DNA of 64,000 bases from Chitinispirillales bacterium (GTDB taxonomy: Bacteria; Fibrobacterota; Chitinivibrionia; Chitinivibrionales; Chitinispirillaceae), in the NCBI GenBank assembly GCA_031254105.1, contig JAIRVB010000049.1, positions 48,706 through 112,705 of the forward strand. Reading direction: 5' to 3'. The notes under the pieces were generated by a model. It worked only from the letters and a program-made list of their open reading frames with translations. It made no database searches and was not told the DNA's origin. Every line of letters starts with the position of its first letter. The stretch's first letter is position 1. The position numbers and the translations under genes are program-made. Positions 1 through 7,943 of the stretch are shown here, piece after piece.

Positions 1-419
1 GTTATCCAAAAATTTTTTATACTCTTATGAAATCGTCTGATAATATCCGCTTGCGGTACATTATGGCCGCCAATCTGAACACGATATTTTACCCTTGCAA
101 TATTCAATCCGGGAGCGTCCAAAAATACGTATATCAGGTTTACTTCGTATCCTCTCTCCTTAGCCGCCTTCAAAACACGCAAATGATGACTCCCGGAGAT
201 AGTAGATTCCAGTACAAATGACTTATGTGAATCAAGCATACGGCTGATTTCAGCCAATACAATTTTTCCTGAAGATATACCTATACTGTCACCAATTTTA
301 GCGGATACCTCATCCGCGTTCAGAAAGACTAAGTCCTTTTCTTCAAGCAACAATTCATGCGCCAAAGTAGTTTTACCGCTGCCGTTTGCGCCGGCTATAA
401 GATATAGTTTTTTATCCAT
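1..419 (-). CDS. Zeta-toxin-like P-loop ATPase/kinase (3' end cut by window edge)
   Basis: The reverse strand reads about 139 codons from an ATG at 419 and runs off the window start. The protein opens MDKKLYLIAGANGSGKTT, a Walker A motif right at the N-terminus, followed by a conserved-looking LNADEVSAKIG stretch and VLESTISG. This is the layout of the zeta-toxin/COG4185 family of small P-loop kinases, which are often toxins that phosphorylate UDP-amino sugars or stand-alone 'predicted ABC-type ATPases'. The next gene, uvrC, is divergent and begins 54 bp away. No antitoxin partner is visible inside the window. Family assignment rests on the N-terminal motif and general layout. A toxin role is inference. 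Confidence 0.72.
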   Translation of the reverse strand, partial: MDKKLYLIAGANGSGKTTLAHELLLEEKDLVFLNADEVSAKIGDSIGISSGKIVLAEISRMLDSHKSFVLESTISGSHHLRVLKAAKERGYEVNLIYVFLDAPGLNIARVKYRVQIGGHNVPQADIIRRFHKSIKNFWI

Positions 420-473
420 ACCTTTTTAATATATATTTTTGCTTTGATCATAATTAAAAACAGGACCGCGAAA

Positions 474-2279
474 ATGGACATAGAAAACCTCCTCGACCAG
501 ATAAGCCGCTTCCCCGAAAAACCGGGAGTCTACCTGATGAAGGACAGCTCTGATGAATTGCTTTACATCGGCAAGGCGGTCAATCTCAGAAGCCGTGTAC
601 GCTCCTATTTTTTTGACACTCATAATGATAGAATTCAAATCCCCCTGATGCTTCGGCTGCTTGATCATATTGATCTGATTATCACAAACAATGAAGCGGA
701 AGCTCTTATCCTTGAAGCTAATCTTATCCGTAAACATAAGCCGAAGTATAATATTGAGTTAAGGGATGATAAACATTATCCGTATCTCAAAGTTACAATT
801 CAGGAGCCTTTTCCAAGATTGCTTGTCGTGCGGCGTGTAGAAAAAGATGGAGCGGAGTATTTCGGGCCGTATACAGATGTAAGGGCCATGCGGGCTATGG
901 CGGATTTTGCCAAACGCATTTTCAGACTGCGTGACTGTTCTAAAAATTTACCGTTACAAAACCCGATACGTCCCTGTATCAACTATTCCATGAAACGCTG
1001 CAGCGGTCCGTGCGGGGCTAAAATAAGCGAAGAGGAATACCGCCGCAATATAAGCGACCTTATCCGGTTTCTTAAGGGTAAAAGAAATGATCTTGTAAGA
1101 GAACTTCAGGAGCGTATGGGCAGCGCTTCCGCCGAGCTTCATTTTGAGAAAGCGGCCCTTTACCGCGATCAGATCAGGCTTATAAAGGATGCTTCACGAT
1201 TGCAGCAGGTTGATTTGAAACTTGCGGATACCGACTGCGACGTATTCGGCATTGCGCAGGGAGACCGCGAAATATCGCTTGCTGTTCTTCACTTCAGAGA
1301 CGGACTTTTAATGGCTGGCCGCAACTTTCTTTTCAAACGCGGCAACTGGGATTTTTCTTCTGAAAACCGTGATCATATTTTGCTTCAATTTTACATGCAG
1401 GACGGGCAGGAGATTCCGCGGGAAGTTATTGTACCGGATCAATCCGGCTTTACGCAGTCGATCTTACAGGAGTGGTTTGATCAGCAGAAACCGCGCGCGG
1501 AAGTCATAATCCCGCAAAAGGGAACAAAACGGCTTTTGGTCATGATGGCTGAAAAAAACGCGCACGCGCATCTTATGCGAAAAGTTCCGCCCGATGCTCT
1601 TAAAGATTTGGAAGATTTACAAAAGGTTCTTAATCTGCCGCAATTGCCTAATGTTATAGAGGCTTTTGACATATCGAATTTAGGCGAATCGTTTGCAGTG
1701 GCGGGGATGGTACAGTTTAAGGATGGGCTGCCCAACAAATCCGCTTACCGGCGATACAAAATTAAAACCGTAGAAGGGCAGAACGATTTTGCGATGATGA
1801 TGGAGATAGTTGGCAGACGGCTGCGGCGGCTTGAGGAGGAGGGTAGCCAATTTCCTGATCTTCTGTTGATTGACGGAGGAAAAGGGCAGCTCAATGCCGC
1901 GATAGAAGCAATTCAAAACTTTGAAAATCCGCCTCTCATCGCTTCGCTTGCCGAAAAAGAGGAGACACTTTTTTCCCCATGTATAGATAAACCGCTCACT
2001 TTGCCCGCATCTCACCCTGCGCGAAAACTTGTCGTGCGCATACGTGATGAGGTTCACAGATACGCTCTTGGTTATCATCGTAAAATTCGTGGTAAGCAGT
2101 TCAGCCGCTCATCGCTTGAAAATTTACCGGGAATAGGAAAAAATAAAGCGAAACTTCTTCTTATCCATTTTGGGTCTCTCGCGAAACTAAAAAGCGCGTC
2201 TGTTGAAGAGATCGCTAAGGTGCGGGGATTTTCCGAAGAATCCGCAATAAAACTAAAAAAAGCGATGCTGGATGAATAG
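474..2279 (+). CDS. uvrC: UvrABC excinuclease subunit C
   Basis: This is the nuclease subunit of nucleotide-excision repair, making both incisions around a UvrB-marked lesion. The 601-aa product has the normal family length. The GIY-YIG nuclease has GVY at residues 18-20, YIG at 31-33 and the catalytic Arg at 39. It is followed by a UvrB-binding UVR motif (ELHFEKAALYRDQI), the RNase H-like C-terminal endonuclease (EAFDISNLGESFAVAG) and terminal helix-hairpin-helix repeats (LPGIGKNKAKLLL). The start at 474 is preferred over the in-frame codon at 444 because AGGA lies 9 nt upstream and because MDIENLLDQISRFPEKPGVY is a typical UvrC opening. It overlaps the next gene by 8 nt. Confidence 0.97.
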   Translation: MDIENLLDQISRFPEKPGVYLMKDSSDELLYIGKAVNLRSRVRSYFFDTHNDRIQIPLMLRLLDHIDLIITNNEAEALILEANLIRKHKPKYNIELRDDKHYPYLKVTIQEPFPRLLVVRRVEKDGAEYFGPYTDVRAMRAMADFAKRIFRLRDCSKNLPLQNPIRPCINYSMKRCSGPCGAKISEEEYRRNISDLIRFLKGKRNDLVRELQERMGSASAELHFEKAALYRDQIRLIKDASRLQQVDLKLADTDCDVFGIAQGDREISLAVLHFRDGLLMAGRNFLFKRGNWDFSSENRDHILLQFYMQDGQEIPREVIVPDQSGFTQSILQEWFDQQKPRAEVIIPQKGTKRLLVMMAEKNAHAHLMRKVPPDALKDLEDLQKVLNLPQLPNVIEAFDISNLGESFAVAGMVQFKDGLPNKSAYRRYKIKTVEGQNDFAMMMEIVGRRLRRLEEEGSQFPDLLLIDGGKGQLNAAIEAIQNFENPPLIASLAEKEETLFSPCIDKPLTLPASHPARKLVVRIRDEVHRYALGYHRKIRGKQFSRSSLENLPGIGKNKAKLLLIHFGSLAKLKSASVEEIAKVRGFSEESAIKLKKAMLDE

Positions 2280-3225
2280 CGCTCACAATATGAATAAAAT
2301 TATTAATAAAACCATTACAAAACAAGAACATATTCAGTCGTTGTGGGGTGGCTATGGAGAACTCTTAAGATGTTATTTTCAAGATATTCCTAACTCTGTT
2401 GTAGTTAAAAGGATTCAAATCCCAAGCGTAAAAATCTTGCGCGGCAAAGCGGAAATTTTTTCGCATGAACGCAAATTGAGATCTTACCAGGTGGAACTTT
2501 TTTGGTATCAGAATTACGCGGATCTGTGTAATGAATTTTGCAGAGTTCCGATATTGATTGAAAGCGATACTCAAAAAAATGAGATCTATTTTGTTTTAGA
2601 AGATTTGAACGCGGCAGGTTATTTATTACGAAAACGTTCTTTACAATTAGAAGAGGCAAAGAGCTGCCTTAAATGGCTTGCTAATTTTCATGCTCTATTT
2701 TTGGGCAAAAAACCGCAGGGACTTTGGAAAACCGGAACTTACTGGCACTTAAAAACGCGTCCGTTTGAATTGGAAAACTTAAAAGAAAAAGATTGGATTT
2801 CAGCCGCGCCTCTTATTGACAAAGCGTTATCGCAGGCTGAATTTCTAACTTTTGTACATGGAGACGCCAAGCTGTCGAATTTCTGTTTTTCCCCAAACGG
2901 CGCTGCAGCGGCAGTGGATTTTCAGTATGTTGGCGGCGGAGTGGGCGTTAAGGATGTAGCTTATTTTTTAGACAGCTGCTTTACAGAAGATTTTATACAG
3001 CAAAATGAATCGAAGCTTTTGGATTTTTATTTCAATATGCTCAAAAATGTATTATGTAAATTACACCCGCAAGTGGATACAGACGCTATAGAGAGAGAGT
3101 GGCGCAGACTTTATGATTTTGCATGGGTTGATTTTTACCGGTTTTTAAAAGGTTGGACATTTGAGAGCAGCAGGATTTCAGATTATACAAAAAACCTGAC
3201 AAAAAAAGTGTTTTCTCAGATTTAA
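2272..3225 (+). CDS. Aminoglycoside phosphotransferase/EcKinase-like small-molecule kinase
   Basis: This 317-aa soluble protein has the protein-kinase-like phosphotransferase fold. The catalytic loop reads FVHGDAKLSNFCF (Brenner-type HGDxxxxN), and the metal-binding Asp lies in AAVDFQYVGGG. The spacing and the phrase GVGVKDVAYFL resemble the choline/ecdysteroid kinase-like branch of the APH superfamily. The start codon lies inside uvrC (8-nt overlap), suggesting cotranscription. A second in-frame ATG at 2290 is possible, and no clear ribosome-binding site favours either. The substrate cannot be read from the sequence. A link to DNA repair is not implied by the overlap alone. Confidence 0.75.
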   Translation: MNSAHNMNKIINKTITKQEHIQSLWGGYGELLRCYFQDIPNSVVVKRIQIPSVKILRGKAEIFSHERKLRSYQVELFWYQNYADLCNEFCRVPILIESDTQKNEIYFVLEDLNAAGYLLRKRSLQLEEAKSCLKWLANFHALFLGKKPQGLWKTGTYWHLKTRPFELENLKEKDWISAAPLIDKALSQAEFLTFVHGDAKLSNFCFSPNGAAAAVDFQYVGGGVGVKDVAYFLDSCFTEDFIQQNESKLLDFYFNMLKNVLCKLHPQVDTDAIEREWRRLYDFAWVDFYRFLKGWTFESSRISDYTKNLTKKVFSQI

Positions 3226-3276
3226 AAATTTTTCAAACTTTGAATAATATCCACTCAAAACATTTATATTAGTACA

Positions 3277-4608
3277 ATGAAAAATAAAATCTTACATAAC
3301 ATTTTTCACGACCCAAGCCTTGCGATTGAAGAAGCGCGGATTAGTAAAAATGTGTTGCTATACACCGCAGTAAAAGCAGCGGTGTTTTTTCGTATCTGTT
3401 TTTCCGAATATGGCCGCAACCACTGTACAAGCCGCGCCTCAGGGATAGCGTTTGTGCTGCTTATAACCCTTATCCCGCTGATCACTACAGCTGCCATTAT
3501 ATTCGCAAGCTTCACAGAGGTTCATCCGGAACAGGTTGAAAAAGTGATGTTATCACTCCTTCCGTTTGCGCCGCCTGCGGTAATGGAGCATATCATTACA
3601 TTTTTTGTCAACGCTCAAAAGCTGCGCGGAATAGGTATTGGGGTTCTTATCATCATGACGTTGGGTTTGTTTAACACGGTGGAACAGTCTGTAAACACTA
3701 TCTGGAAACTGCCGCGCTCCCGTTCTTTTTTCAGCCGTTTGCGTACCTTTACAATGGTACTTGTCTACAGCCCTATTTTGTTTTTTGCCTCCTTTCAACT
3801 CAGACACAGCGGCATTTTTGGTTTTGTTCCGGAAGATATCTTTCTTTTCAATTTTTTACCGATAATGCTAACGACATTAGCTTTTACCCTTTTGTTTCTG
3901 TTCATTCCAAACACACGGGTACGTTTCACCTCCGCTCTTCTTGGCGGAATTGCAGCCTGCCTGCTCTTTGAACTGGAGCGGCGGTGCTTTGGTTATTATG
4001 TACATTTCTCTATACAGGCTCATACCATATATGGTACTCTTGGTCTTCTGCCCTTTTTTCTTCTATCGCTTTACTTTACTGCATTGTTGTTTTTATTGGG
4101 TGCGCAAATCGCCTATGTCCATCAGAGCTTCCGGCCGCTTTTAAGATCAACGCGGCGTTGGGATAGACGGGTAGGAGACTATGGCAATTATATAACTTTG
4201 CGTATGATAATTGATTGCGCGGGCGCTTTTATAAGAAAAGAGACGCCGCCTGACCTGGATTATTTCTGTAACAAATACGAACTCACTGATGCTCAGGCCA
4301 CTGGTATACTCAACTGGCTTATCCACGAAAAATTTATTTATCAGGTACACAAAAGCGAACAATTTGTTCCTGCCAGAGATTTCTCTTCTATCTCTCTCAA
4401 ATCTGTTTTCTCCGCTATTATAGATCAGCAATGCCGCGTTCCGCTTAATCCGCAGGATAATATCAAAGAGTATTTGTCCAAGTTCATAAAAGAACAGAAT
4501 TCGTATACGGATGAGAATGATATTACATTTAGCGAGCTTGTTGAGCTGCTTGATAATGAAAAGGAAAATGCCGGGGTAACTCAATTGGCTTTGGCGGGGA
4601 CGAAATAA
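3277..4608 (+). CDS. YihY/UPF0761 family membrane protein with C-terminal soluble extension
   Basis: This 443-aa protein has the YihY/BrkB family signatures: SRASGIAFVLLITLIPLITT near residue 50 and GALLGG/GIAACLLFELERR later. About six membrane helices fill residues 45-270. The family was once annotated as RNase BN, an assignment now considered wrong, and its function is unknown. The region after about residue 280 is soluble. It contains DAQATGILNWLIHEKFIYQV, which looks like a winged-helix segment and is a recurrent extension in long YihY proteins. It begins 51 bp after the upstream kinase gene on the same strand, so it may be cotranscribed with uvrC. Confidence 0.85.
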   Translation: MKNKILHNIFHDPSLAIEEARISKNVLLYTAVKAAVFFRICFSEYGRNHCTSRASGIAFVLLITLIPLITTAAIIFASFTEVHPEQVEKVMLSLLPFAPPAVMEHIITFFVNAQKLRGIGIGVLIIMTLGLFNTVEQSVNTIWKLPRSRSFFSRLRTFTMVLVYSPILFFASFQLRHSGIFGFVPEDIFLFNFLPIMLTTLAFTLLFLFIPNTRVRFTSALLGGIAACLLFELERRCFGYYVHFSIQAHTIYGTLGLLPFFLLSLYFTALLFLLGAQIAYVHQSFRPLLRSTRRWDRRVGDYGNYITLRMIIDCAGAFIRKETPPDLDYFCNKYELTDAQATGILNWLIHEKFIYQVHKSEQFVPARDFSSISLKSVFSAIIDQQCRVPLNPQDNIKEYLSKFIKEQNSYTDENDITFSELVELLDNEKENAGVTQLALAGTK

Positions 4609-4678
4609 GCTTTTCTATTTTTGTAACCTGCCGCTTGTCTTTTTGTAAACGCTACGAGCCATTATCATAGTTTGTTTG

Positions 4679-4903
4679 ATGTATTCTTTTCCATTATCAT
4701 TCAACTTAAAGAAAATTCGTGACATTTGCGGAACACAGGCCGTTTTCGCGCAAAAATTAGGAATTTCGTCAGATTCAATGGCAAAAAGATTGAGTAACAA
4801 AGTACCCTTTACTCATATGGAAATAGAGAAAACATTACAACTTTTAGAAATTGATTGGAGGGAGTTAAGTCAATATTTTTTTCAGGAAATGTTCACAAAC
4901 TGA
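4679..4903 (+). CDS. Small Cro/C1-like helix-turn-helix protein
   Basis: This 74-aa protein contains the segment FNLKKIRDICGTQAVFAQKLGISSD, with the spacing of a lambda-repressor-type helix-turn-helix (helix 2 TQAVFAQKLG, recognition helix SSDSMAKRLSN). The C-terminal part, MEIEKTLQLLEIDWRELSQYFF, is a typical closing helix pair of small phage or accessory regulators. The ATG at 4679 is preferred to the adjacent TTG at 4676. There is no obvious neighbour under its control. The 195 bp that follow hold only short ORFs before the truncated CsgG-like gene. It probably marks the left edge of the accessory strip. Confidence 0.55.
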   Translation: MYSFPLSFNLKKIRDICGTQAVFAQKLGISSDSMAKRLSNKVPFTHMEIEKTLQLLEIDWRELSQYFFQEMFTN

Positions 4904-5098
4904 GAACTTATCTCATATAATATCAAACAATTGGTTTATTTGTGTATAGAATGGAGGTAAAGATAAGTACTGTTAAAATCAGAGGAAGAATTGAAGGTTA
5001 TATTACTAACATGGGGTACACGTCTCAATCATCAATTTTTTAATAAACAAGAATAGAACAGATATCAGTGCGGTACTAAACGTTTCCGTGATCATCAG

Positions 5099-5836
5099 GT
5101 GTCCGTCCGATTAATTGATGTCGAGACTGCGGAAGTGTTGGCGTTCGGTTTGAGAGAACAGAGTATCCAAACCGGAACGGAGATATCAATGGCCGTAGTC
5201 GGCGCCGTTAATACAATGTTAAGCGCGGTACAAAATCCAAAAGCTCCAAATGTACCAAAGATGGCGGTTTATGTCACAGGGGGGAGAACAGGACAAAGAC
5301 CTGGCAATGCTCTGTATTCATACACGCTTGAAGCTCTCTTTACCAGAAGTAAAGCTCTAGGTAATTTTAAGGTGATTGAGCGTTCGGAAGCGTTTACAAG
5401 ACAAATAGACAGAGAACAAATTACACAACGTAGCGGTCACATTGATGACGGCCAGATCAGTCGCCTCGGTAGGCAATACGGGATAGAGTGGATTTTAATT
5501 GCCAATATGGATTACGCCATGAATAACTATAATATTTCAGCTCGAATAATTAATGTCGAAACCGCAACTGTGGAGAAAGCTTCAAAGTTGCATCACGCTA
5601 ACAATGAGTTGTCTGAACTCGGTTTTATCTCCGCCGCTATGGTAGAAGAGATGATGGGACTAACGAGAGCGGAAGAAACGCAAAGAGCGGAAGCGAGAGC
5701 GGCGGCGCAGGCAAGAGTGGCAAAGGAAAATAGAAATACTATAATAGGGGGATTGATTGGGTTAGCTGCGTTAGTGGGAATCCTTATTTATTTTAATGCC
5801 AATGCTGAAAAAAAGAACGAGAAAAACAGAATCTGA
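5099..5836 (+). CDS. CsgG/LpoB-like protein with C-terminal membrane anchor, N-terminally truncated
   Basis: The 245-aa reading frame starts at a GTG, 45 bp after an in-frame stop. It opens in mid-domain: VSVRLIDVETAEVLAFG matches the closing strand of a CsgG-like domain. The same motif recurs near residue 150 as ISARIINVETATVEKAS after FKVIERSEAFTRQIDREQ. The original protein therefore probably had two such domains and has lost most of the first, plus its signal sequence. An Ala/Arg/Glu-rich helix leads to a predicted transmembrane segment (TIIGGLIGLAALVGILIYF) and a charged tail. CsgG/LpoB-like domains usually sit in periplasmic lipoproteins. With no signal peptide this copy may be non-functional. 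A related domain, fused to TPRs, is encoded at 27783-29102. Confidence 0.6.
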   Translation: MSVRLIDVETAEVLAFGLREQSIQTGTEISMAVVGAVNTMLSAVQNPKAPNVPKMAVYVTGGRTGQRPGNALYSYTLEALFTRSKALGNFKVIERSEAFTRQIDREQITQRSGHIDDGQISRLGRQYGIEWILIANMDYAMNNYNISARIINVETATVEKASKLHHANNELSELGFISAAMVEEMMGLTRAEETQRAEARAAAQARVAKENRNTIIGGLIGLAALVGILIYFNANAEKKNEKNRI

Positions 5837-5911
5837 AAATTACAATCAGATTGGCAGGAAAGCGATAGTTTCTGCCTTTAATTTTTCACTTCTGTTGCAA
5901 AGTTGTCTTAA

Positions 5912-6442
5912 ATGTCAAAAAAAGTACAAATGTTGTTGTATTTGCTTTTTATCTTACAGACTCATGCTGAAATTCCCAATCCTGCTTTTGGCGGCAATAA
6001 TGACCAAATATCTGTGCGTTTCAGTCAAAGTATTCGGGATGCGGGTAAATTAGAAGATTTATTTATTTTCGAACTTTGCTATAGTCAGCCAAATAAATTT
6101 TTTCGGCTTCCCGGACGGCAAAATATGGAGTTTATAACCCAACGCGGAAACGGCGAACTTTCAAAGTATAATCAGGATATTATTTTTGGGCTGTCTCAAG
6201 ATTTGATTTCTCCTGCAATTTGGCGGATGTATGCGGGAATTAATCTTGGTATATACATAAAATCACAAGTAACCGACAGAATAGATTCAAAGTTTACTTT
6301 CGGCGAAAGGATTTTCTTGGGGGTCCGCATTTTGAATGAATTTAGATTGGAATTATCTGTACGGCATTTTTCCAATGGAAGCTTAACACACAAAAATTCG
6401 GGACAAAATTTTGCCGGATTAAACACATCATTTAATTTTTGA
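5912..6442 (+). CDS. PagL-like lipid A 3-O-deacylase (acyloxyacyl hydrolase family)
   Basis: This 176-aa protein has a short N-terminal signal peptide (LLYLLFILQTHA) and a beta-barrel-like body. Near the C-terminus it reads SVRHFSNGSLTHKNSGQNFA. The PagL family carries a catalytic His-x-Ser pair in HxSNxG followed by a conserved N-x-G, and it ends in an aromatic-terminated strand as here (LNTSFNF). PagL removes the 3-O acyl chain of lipid A in the outer membrane, changing envelope permeability and immune recognition. The assignment rests on this motif, the size and the signal peptide. It stands alone between a decayed gene and a toxin-antitoxin strip. Confidence 0.6.
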   Translation: MSKKVQMLLYLLFILQTHAEIPNPAFGGNNDQISVRFSQSIRDAGKLEDLFIFELCYSQPNKFFRLPGRQNMEFITQRGNGELSKYNQDIIFGLSQDLISPAIWRMYAGINLGIYIKSQVTDRIDSKFTFGERIFLGVRILNEFRLELSVRHFSNGSLTHKNSGQNFAGLNTSFNF

Positions 6443-6563
6443 TCACGCCTTTGGGATTTTAAGCAGTATTTGCGTAACAAAAGAGAACTAAGCGCTACAA
6501 GCACAATAGTTGCTATTCCTAGACATAGTTATTGCATACAATAGCGTTAATATTAGTTTTACC

Positions 6564-6592
6564 TTGATTTGATGTATCGTATATGATACAAT
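6564..6592 (+). promoter_or_regulatory. Sigma-70-type promoter with overlapping palindromic operator
   Basis: TTGATT at 6564-6569 and TACAAT at 6587-6592 are separated by exactly 17 bp. The spacer and -10 box contain the perfect inverted repeat TGTATC-GTATAT-GATACA at 6573-6590. The predicted transcript starts about 6 nt before the ATG at 6605, so the mRNA would be nearly leaderless. The position and symmetry fit autorepression by the encoded helix-turn-helix antitoxin. The site is seen directly; the regulation is inferred. Confidence 0.6.
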
Positions 6593-6604
6593 CTGATAAA
6601 TCAT

Positions 6605-6922
6605 ATGAAAAGAAAAAAAACAAAACTTCAAGAACTTGATGTTGCCGAACTTCTTGATACCGAAGAAAAGTTGATTGCTTATTTAAGCGCGGAGTTCGAG
6701 GAAGGTGATCCGCACTATATTAAAATAGCGCTTTCGAACGTTGCTCGCGCCCGCAATATTACCGAACTCGCAAAAAAAGCCGGAATGCCCCGCGCCAGCA
6801 TTTATCGCGCATTATCTGAAAATGGAAATCCTGAATATGAAACAATACAAAAAATTGTTAAGGCACTGGATATGCAGCTTGTCGTAGTTCCTAAAGGCGC
6901 ACGGCTTGAGATTCGCGAGTAA
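6605..6922 (+). CDS. HigA/HI1420-type addiction-module antidote protein (orphan)
   Basis: This 105-aa DNA-binding protein matches the 'putative addiction module antidote' family layout. An N-terminal arm (FDVAELL-type: LDVAELLDTEEKLIAYLSAE) is followed by a Xre-type helix-turn-helix (ITELAKKAGMPRASIYRALS) and a closing strand (NPEYETIQKIVKALDMQLVV). In this family the partner is usually a HigB/Gp49-like RelE-fold toxin encoded immediately upstream. Here only 160 bp of non-coding DNA lie upstream, so the toxin is missing. A strong promoter with an embedded palindrome precedes the gene. It may persist as a stand-alone regulator or an anti-addiction element. Confidence 0.8.
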   Translation: MKRKKTKLQELDVAELLDTEEKLIAYLSAEFEEGDPHYIKIALSNVARARNITELAKKAGMPRASIYRALSENGNPEYETIQKIVKALDMQLVVVPKGARLEIRE

Positions 6923-7061
6923 TCCAAAAAAGCTTTACCGTGATGCTATCTATAACATAATATTTTAAGACCATAACATGCGCGTTTCATAGTATAATAA
7001 AACTTCATTCCTTATACAGGAATCAGATTTGCCTCCCTGCGTATATAATAATCACCCTTTT

Positions 7062-7140
7062 TATCCGTATTATAATTCAAAGTTTTAAGCTATTATCCAA
7101 ACTCGAGGGAATGATGGATCACGCGTTGCATCTTGTTTAT
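7062..7140. repeat. Left copy of 79-bp direct repeat flanking the MNT/HEPN pair
   Basis: This 79-bp stretch matches 7781-7859 with five mismatches and no gaps, by direct comparison. The 334 bp between the antitoxin gene and the MNT gene hold nothing else recognisable apart from AT-rich sequence. The two copies bracket the nucleotidyltransferase/HEPN genes, so they may be target-site or recombination repeats of a small mobile cassette, or remains of duplicated DNA. Confidence 0.85.
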
Positions 7141-7256
7141 CGCCATACCAAAATATTTAAAATACAGTATCAAATTTAAGTGGTAAAACGTATTTTATCT
7201 ATAATAATGATGGTGTAAAATTTGCGTAATCCTTTACGAAAATGATGGATGGCAAT

Positions 7257-7586
7257 ATGAACGAAACAGTGAAAATCGAACTTGAAAATATCGTGCGTAC
7301 TTTGGTTGATACCGGTACAGTATCTCGAATATTTCTTTTTGGATCTTATGCTAAAGGTGAAGAAACGCCGGACAGCGATATTGATTTGTGTGTATTGACG
7401 CCAATAAAGGGTAAACGTCCGATAGAGCTGATGGCAAATTATCGGAAAAAATTATTGAACGTTCAAACAATGCCGTTAGATTTATTAGCTTTTAATCAAG
7501 ATGAGTTTTACTCTTATACTGACTGTCCGGTTTCGTTTCAATACGAGATTGCAATAAATGGGGTGTTGCTGTATGAACACAAATGA
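7257..7586 (+). CDS. MNT-type nucleotidyltransferase antitoxin
   Basis: This 109-aa protein has the minimal nucleotidyltransferase fold. FGSYAKGEETPDSDIDL contains the GSx10DxD signature that binds metal and NTP. In MNT/HEPN toxin-antitoxin modules (family known from MntA-HepT) this protein AMPylates and silences the HEPN RNase. The start at 7257 is chosen because the truncated paralog at 51103-51297 begins at the same residue (MNE..K.EL.NIVRTLVDTG). The downstream HEPN gene overlaps the end of this one, which is typical, but it is broken. Flanking 79-bp direct repeats enclose the pair. Confidence 0.85.
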   Translation: MNETVKIELENIVRTLVDTGTVSRIFLFGSYAKGEETPDSDIDLCVLTPIKGKRPIELMANYRKKLLNVQTMPLDLLAFNQDEFYSYTDCPVSFQYEIAINGVLLYEHK

Positions 7587-7743
7587 ACTTGTTATTCGTG
7601 AGTGGATTGAGACGGCTTTAGATGATTTGGGCAGCGCCTCGGTATTGGCGAAAGTACCTTACTTATATGCCGGCAAATTATCACTGTCAACAAGCTGTCG
7701 AATGAAGTCGCTCACCCTCTTTGCAGTGGCAGCATACTCATAA
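7573..7743 (+). pseudogene. HEPN-domain toxin remnant, frameshifted
   Basis: The gene starts at an ATG inside the end of the MNT gene. It reads NELVIREWIETALDDLGSAS, a typical HEPN first helix, then loses homology after residue 30. In another frame the same DNA gives YMPANYHCQQAVE followed by a stop, which matches the conserved 'FHCQQAAEK' helix of HEPN proteins. A small indel near 7660-7670 therefore broke the frame, and the C-terminal half, where the Rx4-6H RNase motif would lie, is absent. The toxin is almost certainly inactive, leaving an MNT antitoxin without a partner here. Confidence 0.75.
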
Positions 7744-7780
7744 AAAAGAGAAAACATAAAGCGCAATAGTTGTCTTCCTC

Positions 7781-7859
7781 TATCCGTATTATAATTCAAA
7801 GTTTTAAGGTATTATCCAAATTCGAGGCAATGATGGATCACGCGCCGCATCTTGTTTAT
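7781..7859. repeat. Right copy of 79-bp direct repeat flanking the MNT/HEPN pair
   Basis: This is the direct copy of 7062-7140, with 74 of 79 positions identical and a 719-bp period. It begins about 40 bp after the truncated HEPN frame and ends 84 bp before htpX. No transposase or integrase is present between the copies. Confidence 0.85.
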
Positions 7860-7943
7860 TTTGTCAAAAAACAACAATCACTACCAAAAACAATGGGCGG
7901 CATTTATTTTATTAAGCTTAACTAATCATTTCCGGAGGAATGC

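Noticed and set aside
5796..6053. 85-codon frame overlapping the CsgG-like and PagL-like genes
   Set aside because: Cys/Leu-rich shadow frame with no motif. The PagL-like frame on the same strand explains the DNA better.
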